Assembly (NCBI GenBank): GCA_035388585.1
Contig: DAOOQE010000006.1
Location: 1-61,970 of the forward strand
Source: CAG-492 sp035388585
GTDB taxonomy: Bacteria; Bacillota; Clostridia; TANB77; CAG-508
Length of the DNA stretch: 61,970 nucleotides
Direction of reading: 5' to 3'
Part shown: positions 40,496-50,500 of the stretch, piece after piece
Layout of the letters: each line of letters opens with the position of its first letter
Position numbering within the stretch: position 1 is the first letter of the stretch
The notes under the pieces: generated by a model
Database searches by the model: none
The model's input: the letters and a program-made list of their open reading frames with translations, nothing else
Told to the model about the DNA's origin: nothing
Program-made: the position numbers and the translations under genes

Positions 40496-40703
40496 AAAAA
40501 ACGCCCTCTGCATATTGCAGGGACGAAATAACTTCCGCGGTGCCACCCAGCTTGAAAAACTATAAGTTTTTCCTCTTTATCTCAAAAGTACTCTGATGTG
40601 TTAAATTAGTTGTATTTTTCTAATAAAGGCTTTCAGCGTAACACCTTTAATCTCTTTTAGTAATTTCAACCATCCATGTCATCTTCTACATACTATAATT
40701 TAT
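40496..40703 (-). promoter_or_regulatory. T-box riboswitch of the aspS-gatCAB operon
   Basis: On the minus strand the leader contains the T-box core (CTGGGTGGCACCGCGGAAG, 40532-40550), preceded by a Stem III-like hairpin GAAAAAC/GTTTTTC. The terminator CGTCCCTGCA...TGCAGAGGGCG with six T (40496-40525) follows. A Stem I candidate spans 40609-40670 (GTTG/CAAC, CTAA/TTAG, TAAAGG/CCTTTA helices, with AAGAGAT and GGTG in the distal part). Uncharged tRNA stabilises the antiterminator and raises expression. The specifier codon is uncertain: the 3' side of the Stem I loop reads GAAAAATACAAC, offering GAA (Glu), AAU or AAC (Asn), not GAC/GAU. Confidence 0.92.
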
Positions 40704-40709
40704 TTTTCT

Positions 40710-40738
40710 ATTATACATAATATTTTTCTTAAAGTCAA
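40710..40738 (-). promoter_or_regulatory. aspS operon promoter
   Basis: Minus strand: TTGACT (40733-40738), 17-bp spacer, TATAAT (40710-40715), about 7 bases before the T-box leader. Confidence 0.8.
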
Positions 40739-40896
40739 TACTCTATTGTATCAATTTTTTTCTTTTTGAATTGTCAAATAAAAAATAATTTATTTTTCAA
40801 AATCCCCTTTATTTAAGCCTACTTTTATAGTATAATACCTATATTATTTATAATAATAGTATAATTTTTATATACTATTAGGGAGGATGATTATTA

Positions 40897-43299
40897 ATGA
40901 GTTATAATTTTAAAGATATAGAAAAAAAATGGCAGAATAAATGGTACTCTGAAGGTACTTTTAATGCAAAAAATGATTATACTATGAAAAAGTGGTATGG
41001 ACTAATTGAATTTCCTTATCCATCTGGACAAGGACTACATGTAGGTCATCCAAGAAGTTTTACAGCATTAGATATAATAGCAAGAAAAAGAAGACTTGAA
41101 GGTTATAATGTTTTATACCCTATTGGTTTTGATGCTTTTGGATTACCAGCAGAAAACTATGCAATTAAAACTAAAGTTCATCCTAGAATAACAACTGCTC
41201 AAAACATAGCTAATTTTACATCTCAACTAAAATCTCTAGGAATTTCTTTTGATTGGTCTAGAAAAATAGATACTACTGACCCTAATTACTATAAATGGAC
41301 ACAATGGATTTTTATTCAGCTATATAAAAATGGACTTGCATATAAAACAACAATGCCAATAAACTTTTGTACTGGATGTAAAGTTGGTCTTTCTAATGAA
41401 GAAGTTGTTAACGGAGTTTGCGAGAGATGTGGAAGTGAAGTTGTTCAAAAAGAAAAATCTCAATGGATGTTAAAAATCACTGAATATGCTCAAAGATTAA
41501 TAGATGACTTAGATGATGTTAATTATCTAGAAAAAATTAAACTTCAACAAAAAAATTGGATTGGTAGAAGTGAGGGTGCAGAAGTTAAGTTTAAAGTATC
41601 AAATTCTAATGAAGAAATAACTGTTTACACTACAAGACCAGATACATTATTTGGTGCTACTTATATGGTAATTGCTCCAGAACATAGTATTTTAGAAAAA
41701 CTATCTGATATGATAATTAATAAAAATGAGATATCTGATTATCAAGCAAAAACAAAACTAAAATCTGATTTCGAAAGATCTGAAATAAATAAAGAAAAAT
41801 CTGGTGTTGAGATAAAAGGCTTTAAGGCAATAAATCCTGTTAATAATAAAGAAATTCCTATTTGGATATCTGATTATGTATTAAGTACATATGGCACAGG
41901 AGCAATTATGGCTGTTCCAGCACATGATCAAAGAGATTATGAATTTGCTAAGAAATTCAATTTAGATATTATTCCTGTTCTTGATGGAGGAGATATTGAA
42001 GAATCTGCACATACAGAAGATGGTCCACATATAAATTCCGATTTTTTAAACGGGCTTAACAAAACAGAAGCTATTTATAAAATTCTAGATTGGCTAGAAG
42101 AAAAAAATATTGGAACAAAAAAGGTTAATTACAAGTTACGTGATTGGGTATTTTCACGTCAAAGATATTGGGGAGAACCAATTCCAATGGTTTACTGCGA
42201 AAAATGCGGATGGGTTCCATTAGATGAAAAAGATTTACCATTAACATTACCAGAGATTGATGATTTTGCTCCAAGTGAAAATGGAGAATCTCCTTTATCA
42301 AAACAAACTGACTGGATTAATACCACTTGCCCACATTGTGGCCAACCAGCAAAAAGAGAAACTGATACTATGCCACAATGGGCTGGTTCGTCTTGGTATT
42401 TTTTACGATATATAGATCCAAATAATAATGAAGCTCTAGCATCAAAAAAAGATTTAGAATACTGGAATTGTGTTGATTGGTATAATGGTGGTATGGAACA
42501 TACTACTCTTCATTTATTATATTCAAGATTTTGGCATAAATTTCTATATGATATTGGTGTTGTTCCTACTAAGGAACCTTATCAAAAAAGAACTTCTCAT
42601 GGAATGATATTAGGTACAAATGGTGAAAAAATGTCAAAATCTAAAGGAAATGTTATAAATCCTGATGATATAATTTCTGAATATGGTTCTGACTCATTTA
42701 GAGTTTATGAAATGTTTATGGGTCCTTTTGACCAAACAGCCTCATGGTCTACAGATAGTTTCCGTGGTTGTGCAAAATTCCTAGATAGAGTATGGAATCT
42801 TCAAGAAATTTTAGTTAAAGATGATTTTTATTCTCCTGAAACTGAAAAAACATTAAATAAAGCAATCAAGAAAATTTCTGAAGATATAGAGGAAATGAAA
42901 TTTAATACATGTATTTCCACATTAATGAGTTTAGTAAATGAGTTTTATAAATTCAAAAAAATATCTACTGCAGACTTCAAAGCATTTTTGGTATTATTAA
43001 ATCCTTTTGCCCCACATATTACTGAAGAATTGAACATACTATTGGGTGAATCTACAAATATATCTGAAAAATCATGGCCGGTATATGATTCAGAAAAAAT
43101 CATTGATGATGTTATAGATCTTCCTATTCAAATTAATGGAAAATTAAGAGCAACTATAGTAATACTAGCTGATTTAGAAGAACATAAAGTTAAAGATATA
43201 GTACATGATAACTCTATTATAAAATTAAATTTATATGGAAAAACAATTATTAAAGAAATATATATTAAAAATAAAATCTACAATATAGTTGTAAAATAA
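40897..43299 (+). CDS. leuS: Leucine--tRNA ligase
   Basis: Class I synthetase (800 residues). HIGH motif as HVGH in FPYPSGQGLHVGHPRSFTAL (about 38-57); a zinc-binding knuckle CTGCKVGLSNEEVVNGVCERCG; the CP1 editing domain with TTRPDTLFGATYMV; CEKCGWVPL; and KMSKSKGN. The C-terminal domain is shorter than in E. coli but normal for Clostridia. GGGAGG lies about 11 bases before the ATG. No T-box is visible upstream on this strand. Confidence 0.97.
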   Translation: MSYNFKDIEKKWQNKWYSEGTFNAKNDYTMKKWYGLIEFPYPSGQGLHVGHPRSFTALDIIARKRRLEGYNVLYPIGFDAFGLPAENYAIKTKVHPRITTAQNIANFTSQLKSLGISFDWSRKIDTTDPNYYKWTQWIFIQLYKNGLAYKTTMPINFCTGCKVGLSNEEVVNGVCERCGSEVVQKEKSQWMLKITEYAQRLIDDLDDVNYLEKIKLQQKNWIGRSEGAEVKFKVSNSNEEITVYTTRPDTLFGATYMVIAPEHSILEKLSDMIINKNEISDYQAKTKLKSDFERSEINKEKSGVEIKGFKAINPVNNKEIPIWISDYVLSTYGTGAIMAVPAHDQRDYEFAKKFNLDIIPVLDGGDIEESAHTEDGPHINSDFLNGLNKTEAIYKILDWLEEKNIGTKKVNYKLRDWVFSRQRYWGEPIPMVYCEKCGWVPLDEKDLPLTLPEIDDFAPSENGESPLSKQTDWINTTCPHCGQPAKRETDTMPQWAGSSWYFLRYIDPNNNEALASKKDLEYWNCVDWYNGGMEHTTLHLLYSRFWHKFLYDIGVVPTKEPYQKRTSHGMILGTNGEKMSKSKGNVINPDDIISEYGSDSFRVYEMFMGPFDQTASWSTDSFRGCAKFLDRVWNLQEILVKDDFYSPETEKTLNKAIKKISEDIEEMKFNTCISTLMSLVNEFYKFKKISTADFKAFLVLLNPFAPHITEELNILLGESTNISEKSWPVYDSEKIIDDVIDLPIQINGKLRATIVILADLEEHKVKDIVHDNSIIKLNLYGKTIIKEIYIKNKIYNIVVK

Positions 43300-43490
43300 C
43301 ATGGTTGCTATTGCGCAGGATTTTTCAGCTATATCTAATAAAATCTATAGTATTTAACTTACCATAACCAACATTATAAACATAAACTTTATAAAAAATG
43401 TTTATACTTAAATAAAACTTATTTTCAAAAAATAGTACCCTTGGGTACTTATAAACAATTAAATAGAATTTAAAACTAAATTTTATTTGC

Positions 43491-43522
43491 AAAAAAAGAG
43501 TACCATTCGGTACTCTTTTTTT
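43491..43522. terminator. Bidirectional terminator, leuS / membrane cassette
   Basis: AAAAAAAGAGTACC, ATTC loop, GGTACTCTTTTTTT. A smaller hairpin with a related core (AGTACCC/GGGTACT) lies at 43434-43449. Confidence 0.93.
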
Positions 43523-43956
43523 CAGGCTAAATAGAAACTTTCTACAAAAAGTCTATATTCTTTTGCAGTACTCACTAAATTCATGTTATGTTCATACTGC
43601 TTAAAATCTTTGTTGTAGTTAAATAATTCAAGTGCATTGTTTTCTAAGCTTTCAAGAATAATCTCCTCTTTTTCAAACAAGTCTTGAAATAATTTTACTA
43701 TTTCTTCTTTTTGTTCTAATGAATATTTTTTTATTTTCAAAATTTCATCTGCTTTTAAAGAATCATTTTGCCTAATTATATTTGTTATATTATTCCGAAT
43801 ATTAAGCAATTCTCTTCTTATCTCAAAATTGAGATTTTTCAGTTTTTTTTCTTTTTCTTTCTGATTTTTGTTGTTTTTCTGAATTATGCTGTTTGCTGAT
43901 ATCATTGAAATTGAAAACATTAATGCTCCTAAAAATAAAAACTCATTACTTAGCAT
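43522..43956 (-). CDS. Unknown membrane protein, cassette gene C (144 aa)
   Basis: Third gene of a three-gene unit. Begins MLSNEFLFLGALMFSISMIS, one N-terminal membrane helix. A Lys/Glu-rich helical cytoplasmic domain follows (KNQKEKEKKLKNLNFEIRRE; LEQKEEIVKLFQDLFEKEEI) and probably forms a coiled coil. The start overlaps the end of gene B by 11 bases and its Shine-Dalgarno GAGGTGAT lies inside gene B, so translation is coupled. The stop lies at the edge of the terminator stem. I recognise no family. Confidence 0.7.
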   Translation of the reverse strand: MLSNEFLFLGALMFSISMISANSIIQKNNKNQKEKEKKLKNLNFEIRRELLNIRNNITNIIRQNDSLKADEILKIKKYSLEQKEEIVKLFQDLFEKEEIILESLENNALELFNYNKDFKQYEHNMNLVSTAKEYRLFVESFYLA

Positions 43957-44383
43957 TAGAAATCACCTCGAAAATTTCTTTCTTTGAATTGTTTATAATT
44001 GCATCAAGCAATTTTAAACTTTTTTTAATTACGTCTGATTTTCCATGGTTTAATTCGAGATTTTTTGCTTCTCGAACTAATTCATTACTAGTTTTGATCA
44101 ATAAATTTCTTAGTTCTTCAGGATTATTTGCATTTGAAATAATTTTTTTGTTTATATTAGCAAATCCAAATCCTTTGTTTATTAAGTTTACTTCCTTAAA
44201 TTCTAATTTACATTCTATATTTTTGTAGAAAAAATATAGAAATGTAACTTTTTCTATAAACTTCTGAATCTCTAAAAGCTTTTTAGCTTCTTTTGAAATT
44301 CTTAATGCCTTAAAAATCATTAGACAGTTTGCTATTAATAAGATTGCTGCAAGTACAATTACTAAAATACATTTTATTCCCAT
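43946..44383 (-). CDS. Unknown membrane protein, cassette gene B (145 aa)
   Basis: Second gene of the unit. Begins MGIKCILVIVLAAILLIANC with one membrane helix, then a long helical region (FKALRISKEAKKLLEIQKFI), a short aromatic stretch (VTFLYFFYKNIECKLEF) and a C-terminal helix bundle (SNELVREAKNLELNHGKSDV; KKSLKLLDAIINNSKKEIFE). GAAAGGGGAT precedes the ATG. It follows gene A by 23 bases. Not recognised. Confidence 0.7.
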   Translation of the reverse strand: MGIKCILVIVLAAILLIANCLMIFKALRISKEAKKLLEIQKFIEKVTFLYFFYKNIECKLEFKEVNLINKGFGFANINKKIISNANNPEELRNLLIKTSNELVREAKNLELNHGKSDVIKKSLKLLDAIINNSKKEIFEVISNAK

Positions 44384-44406
44384 GGTAATCCCCTTTCTAA
44401 TAATTA

Positions 44407-44844
44407 TTAATTAGGTGTCCACGATTCATTATTTTGCCACATTAATCTACGGACTGACAAAATAATATTTTTAATGATTTTTTCATATTCTTCCGAAAAC
44501 AGATACTGATTATGCAATTTTTCTAATAATTCTTTTTTTATCTGTAATTCGATACAAAAATCAGAAATTCCCTTTCTTAGTTCCTCCATTGAAGAAAATT
44601 TGATTTTGTAAAAACAAATATCAATGCTATACTTAGTAGTCTTTTTTTCTCCAAAAAGTTTATTCATGTCATTTTCTGATTTTTCTTTTGAAGCTAAAAG
44701 GTTTTCATATCTGATATAAATATCTTTTAGCTCTATTATAGTCCTTTTATAGGACTGCACCTGCAACCGCTTTTTAACTACCCTTCTATAGAATAGCACT
44801 ACGGTTACACAAATACTAGTGATTATTAATTGCGATATACTCAT
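44407..44844 (-). CDS. Unknown membrane protein, cassette gene A (145 aa)
   Basis: First gene of the unit. Begins MSISQLIITSICVTVVLFYR; a single helix is followed by Arg/Lys (RRVVKKR), which predicts the C-terminal domain to be cytoplasmic. The rest is helical and charged (RTIIELKDIYIRYENLLASK; CIELQIKKELLEKLHNQYLF). AAAGGAGAG precedes the ATG and an independent consensus promoter lies 63 bases upstream. A, B and C have the same length and architecture but no obvious sequence identity. Not recognised. Confidence 0.7.
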   Translation of the reverse strand: MSISQLIITSICVTVVLFYRRVVKKRLQVQSYKRTIIELKDIYIRYENLLASKEKSENDMNKLFGEKKTTKYSIDICFYKIKFSSMEELRKGISDFCIELQIKKELLEKLHNQYLFSEEYEKIIKNIILSVRRLMWQNNESWTPN

Positions 44845-44906
44845 TTTTAGCTCTCCTTTCTTTAAACATTAATTAACTATTTAAATTATAAGGATATATG
44901 AGATAA

Positions 44907-44935
44907 ATTATAACATATTTAAAATGATTTATCAA
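44907..44935 (-). promoter_or_regulatory. Promoter of the three-gene membrane cassette
   Basis: Minus strand: TTGATA (44930-44935, inside the last codons of the oxidoreductase gene), 17-bp spacer, TATAAT (44907-44912). Confidence 0.7.
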
Positions 44936-46172
44936 TATTTTCAGCAACGGTTCTTCCGAAATACGAAGCCCATGCTACTGTTGCTCTTGACCCTATAACA
45001 TCTCCACCTGCCCAAACTTTTTTGTTAGATGTTTTAAAATTTTCATCAACTTTTATATAACCATATTTGTCCAATTCTAAATTTGATTTAATAAGAGTTT
45101 CTTTTTCAGTTTGTGAACCTATTGCCATCACAATATAATCAATATCTAATTCATAATTACTATTATCTATATTAATAGGAGTTAATCTATCATCATCCTG
45201 TTTTTTAATTAATTCGGTTTTTATACATTCTATTTTCTCTACTTTTTTACTACCTATTATTTTAACAATATTATTTTTAAATAAAAATTCAATACCTTCT
45301 TCTATTGCATCTTCAATTTCATTTTTTTCTGCTGGCATTTGCTCTCTTTCTCTTCTATATATTACTTTTACATTTCCTGCACCCAACTTTTTAATTGTTC
45401 TAGCACAATCCATAGCTACATTTCCGCCACCAATTATTGCAACACTTTTATTTTTAAAATCTGGTATTATTTCTCCATTTTCTAATTTATATAATAATGT
45501 ATTACCTCCATAAACACCTTCTAAATCCTCACCTTCGATTTCCATTTTCCAAGGTATATTTGCACCAATTGCTATAAAAATTCCATCATACATACTTTCT
45601 AATTCATTCATCTCAAGATTTTTTCCTAGTTCAAAACCACATTTCACTTTTATACCTAATTCAAGTATTCTATTTATAGATTGTTTAAGCTTTTCTCTAT
45701 CTAGTCTAAATTCTGGTATTCCATATCTCAATAATCCACCTAACTCACTATTTTTTTCGTAAATTGTAACATCATAACCTTTTATTGCTAAAAAACCTGC
45801 ACAAGTTAGACCAGCTGGTCCACTTCCAATAATTGCTATTTTTTTATTCTTTTGCTCTCCTTTTTTAAAAATCCACTTATTTTTTATTGCATTATCTCCT
45901 ATAAATGTTTCAATTTGTCCTATTAAAACTGGTTCTCCTTTTATTCCTTTTATACATTTACCCATACACTGACTCATATGAGGACATATTCTACCACATA
46001 TTGCTGGCAACAAAGTTGTTTTTTCCAATTCTCTATAAGCTTCTTCAATTTTGTTTTGATTAATTAAATTTATAACTTCAGGCATATTATTACCTAGTGG
46101 GCAACCTTTTGTACAGGGCTTGCTTTTACAATTTAAACATTCAATAGTTTTTTCATTAATACTTTTTTCCAT
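44919..46172 (-). CDS. NAD(P)H-dependent FAD oxidoreductase, GltD/NfnB-like
   Basis: 417 residues. An N-terminal iron-sulfur domain (CLNCKSKPCTKGCPLGN; CGRICPHMSQCMGKCIKG) is followed by an FAD site (IIGSGPAGLTCAGFLAIKGY), an NAD(P) site (VAIIGGGNVAMDCARTIKKL) and the C-terminal FAD contact (WAGGDVIGSRATVAWASY). The family includes the small subunit of glutamate synthase and stand-alone homologues such as sulfide dehydrogenase and NfnB. No gltA large subunit is adjacent, so a role in glutamate synthesis is not shown. The start is at GAAGGAG-spaced ATG 46172, not the ATG at 46202. Confidence 0.9.
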   Translation of the reverse strand: MEKSINEKTIECLNCKSKPCTKGCPLGNNMPEVINLINQNKIEEAYRELEKTTLLPAICGRICPHMSQCMGKCIKGIKGEPVLIGQIETFIGDNAIKNKWIFKKGEQKNKKIAIIGSGPAGLTCAGFLAIKGYDVTIYEKNSELGGLLRYGIPEFRLDREKLKQSINRILELGIKVKCGFELGKNLEMNELESMYDGIFIAIGANIPWKMEIEGEDLEGVYGGNTLLYKLENGEIIPDFKNKSVAIIGGGNVAMDCARTIKKLGAGNVKVIYRREREQMPAEKNEIEDAIEEGIEFLFKNNIVKIIGSKKVEKIECIKTELIKKQDDDRLTPINIDNSNYELDIDYIVMAIGSQTEKETLIKSNLELDKYGYIKVDENFKTSNKKVWAGGDVIGSRATVAWASYFGRTVAENIDKSF

Positions 46173-46299
46173 TATTCCATCTCCTTCGAATTTATATTTC
46201 ATTTATCAGAACCTTTACATTTAATATAATACTTTAACACCTCACTTGTTAATGCAATACAATTATATTTTGTTTGTTATTTCTATATCATAATGTTTT

Positions 46300-46460
46300 G
46301 TTTATTAAAATAATAAACAAATACTATATTTTTTTATAGAATTTTATAATATTTTTTTAATTTGATAAACCAAAACTATATTTATTAATAAATTGCATAG
46401 TATTTTATAAATTTGATAAACTTAAACTATATCTGTTAATAAAATACTAAAATATTTTTT
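46300..46460. repeat. Tandem array, 51 bp x 3
   Basis: TAATAAACAAATACTATAT at 46311, TGATAAACCAAAACTATAT at 46362 and TGATAAACTTAAACTATAT at 46413, a period of exactly 51. It fills the gap between pgeF and the oxidoreductase gene. The remainder of 46173-46504 shows nothing else. Confidence 0.8.
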
Positions 46461-46504
46461 AAAATTTTAATCTATAATTATGTTTCTAATTTTTTAAAAA
46501 ATTA

Positions 46505-47350
46505 TTATTTCAAACTAATTATGGCAGTATTTAACCCAAAACTGTCTTTTCCTTCCACTCTACATGAATGAATATTATCTGAAAAGCAAACACTGCAAAT
46601 ACCAGAATCTATTATGTTTTCTTCAATTACTCCACATTGTTTTAATATAGTTTTATTTATAAGTACAGTATCAATTAGCCATTTGTCAACTTTTTCTCCA
46701 TTTTTTTGAATATTTGTACCTTTATATTTAATAATTTCACCAATATTTTCCATATCACAAAATTGGTTTTGAAATATTTCTTTTACATCTTTTTCAACTT
46801 CAAAATGACAACTTCTAATACTTGGACATATACAACATATAATATTTTCTGGTTTACAATTGTAATCTTTTATCATTTTATTTATTGAAACTTTTGCAAT
46901 CTCATCTACTGTTCCTCTCCACCCTGAATGAATATTTCCAATTACTCTTTTTTTAAAATCATATAATAAAAGTAAAATGCAATCTGCATTTGTTGTTACA
47001 AGAACATTATCTTTAATATCTGTTATTAATCCATCAGTTTTTTTATGGGTTTGGGCTATATCACTTTCTCTAATTTCAAAAACACTCTCTACATTTTTTG
47101 TATGGTTCTGGTTTGGTTTTACAAGTTTATTTATATCTAGTTTTAATTCTCTGCACAAATCCTTATAATTTTCTATCGCTTTTTTATAATCTTTTTTTTC
47201 TAAAGTTGTATCTGATGTTCTAAAACTTTTAGGTTTTATTGCATATGCATGTACCAAATCCTTAAAATCTAATAATCTCCTAAATTGTATATACTCAACC
47301 CCATCTTTTTTTACATGAATAATCGTTTCATTTGTTAAATCTATTTTCAA
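46505..47350 (-). CDS. pgeF: Peptidoglycan editing factor / laccase-domain protein (YfiH family)
   Basis: 281 residues of the multicopper-polyphenol-oxidase-like YfiH fold, whose characterised members clear non-canonical peptidoglycan precursors or act on purine nucleosides. Metal ligands are visible: His in KPNQNHTKNV, Cys in TTNADCILLLLYD and His in IGNIHSGWRGTVDEIA, plus CPSIRSCHFEVEKDV. The start is TTG at 47350 after AAAGGGG; a GTG three bases earlier overlaps that signal. The first ~10 codons are part of a 66-bp tandem duplication with two decayed copies upstream. Confidence 0.92.
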   Translation of the reverse strand: MKIDLTNETIIHVKKDGVEYIQFRRLLDFKDLVHAYAIKPKSFRTSDTTLEKKDYKKAIENYKDLCRELKLDINKLVKPNQNHTKNVESVFEIRESDIAQTHKKTDGLITDIKDNVLVTTNADCILLLLYDFKKRVIGNIHSGWRGTVDEIAKVSINKMIKDYNCKPENIICCICPSIRSCHFEVEKDVKEIFQNQFCDMENIGEIIKYKGTNIQKNGEKVDKWLIDTVLINKTILKQCGVIEENIIDSGICSVCFSDNIHSCRVEGKDSFGLNTAIISLK

Positions 47351-47505
47351 CACCCCTTTACAAAATATTTATATTGCATTATGAATTATATATTCATTTG
47401 TTAAATTTGTTTTTAACTCCACTTTATTAAATATTTATATTAAATTATGCATTATCTATTCGTATGTTGAATCTATTTTTAATTCAACTTTACAAAATAT
47501 TTATA
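47335..47505. repeat. Tandem array, 66 bp x 3, duplicating the addB-end/pgeF-start junction
   Basis: AAATATTT landmarks lie at 47363, 47429 and 47495. On the minus strand each unit carries ATATAAATATTT, a Shine-Dalgarno-like AAAG(T/G)(G/T)G, then TTRAAAAYARATTYAACA plus AAYGAA. The first unit holds the addB stop, the third the true pgeF start. Confidence 0.9.
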
Positions 47506-50500
47506 TTACATATCGACTTATACTCACAAAATCCACATGGACTAATCTTTTTCTTTTTGTTTGGTTTAATTTCTATATTTCCATCTAAAATTTCACTAGC
47601 AATTTGCTTAATTATTTTTGTCATATAGTTTTTAAGATATTCAAATTCTTCTTTCGAAATAACTGATTTTGTTTTTTTAATTGAACCATCTTTTACCAAG
47701 CCTGCCGGAATTATTTTTGATTTTCCATTTATCTCCAAATTTTTGTCCATTAGTTTTACAATATCTGGTTCATCTATAATTAAACCCTTCATCTTATATT
47801 GCTCACGAATTTTTTCATTTATTTCATCTTCGGATAATTTTCCATTTGATTTTATTATATTATCAACTAAGCTAAAATAGAAAACCCCACCAGGTAATAA
47901 CTCTTCTTTTTTGCAAATTGCATCTAAATATGTTAATAATTGAAGCTGTAGTCCTTCATATACTTCATTTAAATCTATATCTTTTATAGAAGATTTATAA
48001 TCTATTATTCTTACATATTTTTCACCTTTGAATTTTGCAATATCCACTCTATCAATCTTACCAGTGATTTCAATATCGATCCCATTATCTAAGTTGAATT
48101 TTATTGGTTCATATTTTTTACCGTTTTTAAATTCTATTTCATTACCCAATATTTCGAAATCACTAAATTCAATGCTCTCTATAATATATTTTAATGATTT
48201 AATAATAACTTTTTTTAACCTTTGAGTTAAAAACTCATATTTCGCGGTACTTAAAAAAATATAATACTTATCATTTTTTAGATTCTCATTTACAATATTA
48301 TCTACTATATTATTTATTTCGGTTTCTTTAACATTTCTTATTTCTATTAGATTTTTTTCTATATATTCAAAAAATTGATCTATGATATCATGCATAAATG
48401 TTCCTGTATCAACAGCTTTTATTTTAAATCCATCTTTATCCGATATTTTTAATTGATATTTCAAAAAATATGAAAACGGACATAATCTGTATTGCTCAAG
48501 TCTTGAAACACTTGTTGATAAGCTGTTTCCATATAATCTTTCTATATTTTCTTTTATTATATTTTCTGAAGTATTTTTATATTTTATGGCTTCTAATGCA
48601 TTATTTAATTCTATACTCCATTCCGGATTTTCTTTAAATAATTTATAAACTATATACCATTTTTGTTCAATTATTTTTCCATCATTTAAATCTCTAATTT
48701 GATTAAGCAATTCTTCAAAAGCATTTTTTTCTGATAAAATTTCTGATTGTTTTATAATAATATCACTTTGTTCTTTTATATTTGGAAATAGTTTTTTTGT
48801 TTTTGTTATTAAACTTGAAGGTCTTAAAGATTTTCCTTCCGAATCAGATGATGAATATGATAAGTATAATCTTTTTTCAGCAACAGTGAATGCCTTATAG
48901 TTACTAAAATTGTCTTCATATAGTCTTTCAATTGTACCTTTTGTAAATTCTATTCCACTGTTTTTTAAACATTCTCTATCAGAATCATTAAAAAATCCTT
49001 CAGTTTTATTTACACTTGGAAACATTCCATCATTTAATCCAATAATAAAAACATTTTCTATTTTATTACTTCTTGATATATCAATATCTCCTACTATTAC
49101 CTTATCATGTGTTTCAAACGGTTTAGACAAATCACTTTTATCTAATCCAATTCTAAGTATATTCATATATTTTTCAAAATTTAATTTTTCTTTTCCGAAA
49201 ATCAAGACTATTTCATCAAATACATCAATTAAAATCTTCCAACTATTTATGTATTCTGAAGCAAGTTCTTCCTCACCAATATTTAATAATTGATTTGCTT
49301 TTTGCTCAATTTTTGATGTTATATTATTCTTTAATAAAAATTCATATATTTTCATTGTAATATTTTCAATATTATCATTATTATTAATATTATTTTTCAA
49401 TTCTACTAATGGTAAAACAATTCTGTTTCTAATATCTTTAATAGTATTAATTTTATTTATATTTGATTGTTTAATATCTCCAAAATCCCAATCACCTTCA
49501 TACCATTTTTCATTTTTTATACCCCATTTGAGACAATAATTTTCAAACTCAAAAAGTTCAGCTTTATTTATTTCCACAAATCCTGTTTTAATATAATTAA
49601 AAACTGATTCAAAAGACCAATTATTAGAAAATATATCTAATATTGAAAAAATATATCTAACTAGCATATTCTGACTCAAATCTTTTTTATTGTCAATATA
49701 AAAAGGTATATTATATTTTTCAAAAATAACTTTAATTAAATTTGCATATGTATCCAAATTTTTTGTAATTACTGATGTATCTCTATATCTTGTTTTGTCA
49801 TTTTTAACAATATTAATAATTTTACATGCAAGATGTTCTATTTCTGAATATTGATTATTTGCTAAAAATATTTCTATATTTTGATCGCTTTCTTCTTTTA
49901 TATATGGAATAGCATATAGATTTTTCTCAATATGTTCTAATTCCTTATTTTTATATTTACTCATTATCTTAAAATTAACATGGTCTTCAATAGGAATATT
50001 TTCTTTTTCTGCAATCAATAATAAGTTATTTGCTGTATGTTTATTTTCATAAAACAAATCAGACACAGGACAATCAATAAAATCTATCGAATTAGAACAA
50101 ATGCTTATATTTAATATTTTTGCTTTTTTCATTATTTTTTCTATAATATTATATTCCTGTTTTGTAAAACTATTAAACTCATCCATATATACTAATGCGT
50201 CATTAAAAATCTTTGTTTCATCTAATTTTTCATTCAAAATTGTTAATATATCATTTTCATCAATAAATTTGTTTTTAATACTATTTTCATATCCTTTATA
50301 TAAATTCAAAATATCATTCATTTTTAATTTAAGATAATCGTTATTAATTGTTTTCATAGAATTTTCGAGATCATCTGGGGTAATTATATTTTTCTTAAAT
50401 TCTGTTATTTGCTTTAAAATCAAGTCTATATTTTGATCTGACTTTCCAAGAAAATTTAATGATTTTTTTTGTTTTGTTAACAAATCATAAATCAACATAG

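Noticed and set aside
40744..40896. A T-box for leuS
   Set aside because: The GGTGGCACCGCGG core at 40532-40550 is oriented toward aspS on the minus strand. The plus-strand leuS leader has no such core.
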